DNA of 6,176 nt, taken from contig CALANS010000131.1 of NCBI GenBank assembly GCA_937926105.1, positions 1 through 6,176 on the forward strand. The letters are read 5' to 3'. The position numbers and the translations under genes are program-made. A model generated the notes under the pieces. It did no database searches. It was not told where the DNA came from and was given only the letters and a program-made list of their open reading frames with translations. The number at the start of each line of letters is the position of its first letter. Positions within the stretch are counted from its first letter, which is position 1. Below, piece by piece: positions 5,297 to 6,176 of this stretch. The stretch comes from an uncultured Actinomycetes bacterium. Lineage in GTDB: Bacteria > Actinomycetota > Actinomycetes > Mycobacteriales > Nakamurellaceae.

Positions 5297-6176
5297 ATGA
5301 CTCAGACCATTCGCATCGCGCTCGTCGGCGCGGGGTTTGCGGGCCAGGCGCACGCCTTCGGCTACCGTAATGCACAAATGAGCGACGCCCTGAGCGGGCT
5401 CCGTATCACACTCGACACAGTCGTCGACCCGAATCTGGAGCTCGCGGGGGAGGTCGCTCGCCGCTACGGATTCAGACGCACGACGGCGTTCCTCGATGAG
5501 ATGCTCACCGACCCAGACATTGACGCGGTCAGCGTGGCGCTGCCAAACTTCGCCTATCTGGATGTGCTCACCCGCATCCTGCGATCCGGCAAGCACGTGT
5601 TCGCCGAGAAGCCACTGGGAACCTCCGCCGAAGAAGCGGAAACACTTGCGCACGTCGCACGCGAAAGCGGACGGGTAGCGGGCGTCGGCTTTTCGTTCCG
5701 CCGTGTGCCCGCTCTCGCAGCAGCGCAGCGGGCCGTGCGCGACGGGGTCATCGGCACCCCCTACTTCGCCCGTGGGTTCTACTACGCCGACTATGCCGCC
5801 GATCCGATGGCTCCCCGTACGTGGCGGTACGTGCAAGAGCAGAGCGGTGGTGGCGCGCTGATCGACATCGGCATGCATGTGATCGACGCGCTCACGCACG
5901 CCTTGGGCCCGGTAAGCCAGGTGTCCTCCGCGACACTGCACACCGTCATCGCCGAGCGTCCGCTGCCGACGGGAGGAGGCATCGGCCATGTTGCCAAGGC
6001 ATCTGAGACCGAGACGGGGATCGTCACGACCGATGACACGGCGCTGCTCACGCTGCGGTTCGCGTCCGATTGCGTGGGCGCCGTACAGCTGAGCCGCGTG
6101 GCCAACGGTGCACCCAATCAACTAGGGATCGAGATCTTCGGCCCGAAAGGTCACGTCTCCTTCGACTCCACTCGGT
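5297..6176 (+). CDS. Second Gfo/Idh/MocA-family sugar oxidoreductase (3' truncated by window edge)
   Basis: The frame opens at ATG 5297, with GGGAGG (5284-5289) 7 bases upstream, and stays open to the right edge, giving 293 residues. It is a paralogue of the oxidoreductase at 3057, a little over half identical by eye, and aligned almost without gaps. Shared landmarks are the Rossmann loop 'LVGAGFAG' (9-16), 'GQAHAFGYRNA' (16-26), 'AEKPLG' (103-108, Lys105), 'YYADYAADP' (162-170) and 'GGGALIDIGMHVID' (184-197, Asp190 and His194). The catalytic Lys/Asp/His set is therefore present. By comparison with the relative, about 95 residues of the C-terminal domain are missing beyond the edge. Control is probably by the operator palindrome just upstream, together with the divergent isomerase. 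The pair of similar oxidoreductases could catalyse an oxidation and a final reduction of the same or related sugars; this is inference. Confidence 0.92.
   Translation, partial: MTQTIRIALVGAGFAGQAHAFGYRNAQMSDALSGLRITLDTVVDPNLELAGEVARRYGFRRTTAFLDEMLTDPDIDAVSVALPNFAYLDVLTRILRSGKHVFAEKPLGTSAEEAETLAHVARESGRVAGVGFSFRRVPALAAAQRAVRDGVIGTPYFARGFYYADYAADPMAPRTWRYVQEQSGGGALIDIGMHVIDALTHALGPVSQVSSATLHTVIAERPLPTGGGIGHVAKASETETGIVTTDDTALLTLRFASDCVGAVQLSRVANGAPNQLGIEIFGPKGHVSFDSTR

Noticed and set aside
4274..6121. A 615-codon minus-strand open frame covering both the second isomerase and the divergent gene
   Set aside because: Only the part from ATG 5203 resembles a protein family and has a ribosome binding site. 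The upstream 306 codons are the antisense shadow of the Gfo/Idh/MocA gene at 5297 and cross the shared promoter and operator.

Overview
The window looks like a piece of a high-GC actinobacterial chromosome, most likely Microbacteriaceae (Microbacterium-like). This rests on the strongly G/C-biased third codon positions, an apparently leaderless toxin-antitoxin operon, a VapC of the subfamily expanded in actinobacteria, and a LacI-type operator with a GAGCGCTC core. The genus is inference.

Left part (1-1565): the 3' portion of a PucR/CdaR-type transcription regulator enters from the left edge. It is followed by a compact VapB-VapC toxin-antitoxin operon with a 4-base ATGA overlap and a start region rich in repeats. 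A short intergenic stretch with two small hairpins separates vapC from a convergent tautomerase gene.

Middle part (1563-4226): a Tautomerase_2-family gene on the minus strand is divergent from a two-gene plus-strand operon. That operon encodes a TIM-barrel sugar isomerase/epimerase-like protein and a Gfo/Idh/MocA NAD(P)-dependent sugar oxidoreductase. The 147-base spacer holds a good promoter (TTGACA, 17 bases, TACGGT) and several inverted repeats. The operon ends at a GC-rich hairpin that probably terminates both it and the convergent gene beyond.

Right part (4227-6176): a second TIM-barrel sugar isomerase/epimerase-like gene runs on the minus strand. It is divergent from a second Gfo/Idh/MocA gene, which is cut by the right edge. 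Their 93-base spacer carries a near-perfect 30-bp palindrome with a LacI-family core, overlapping candidate promoters on both strands.

Taken together, 2106-6176 is a sugar-catabolic cassette with two oxidoreductases and two TIM-barrel lyase/isomerase-type enzymes. This composition matches the oxidation, elimination, hydration and reduction logic of 3-keto-sugar pathways, such as the four-enzyme levoglucosan (Lgd) route. The substrate cannot be read from this window. No RNA genes, CRISPR arrays or transposons were seen, and there is no gene-free stretch longer than 300 bases.
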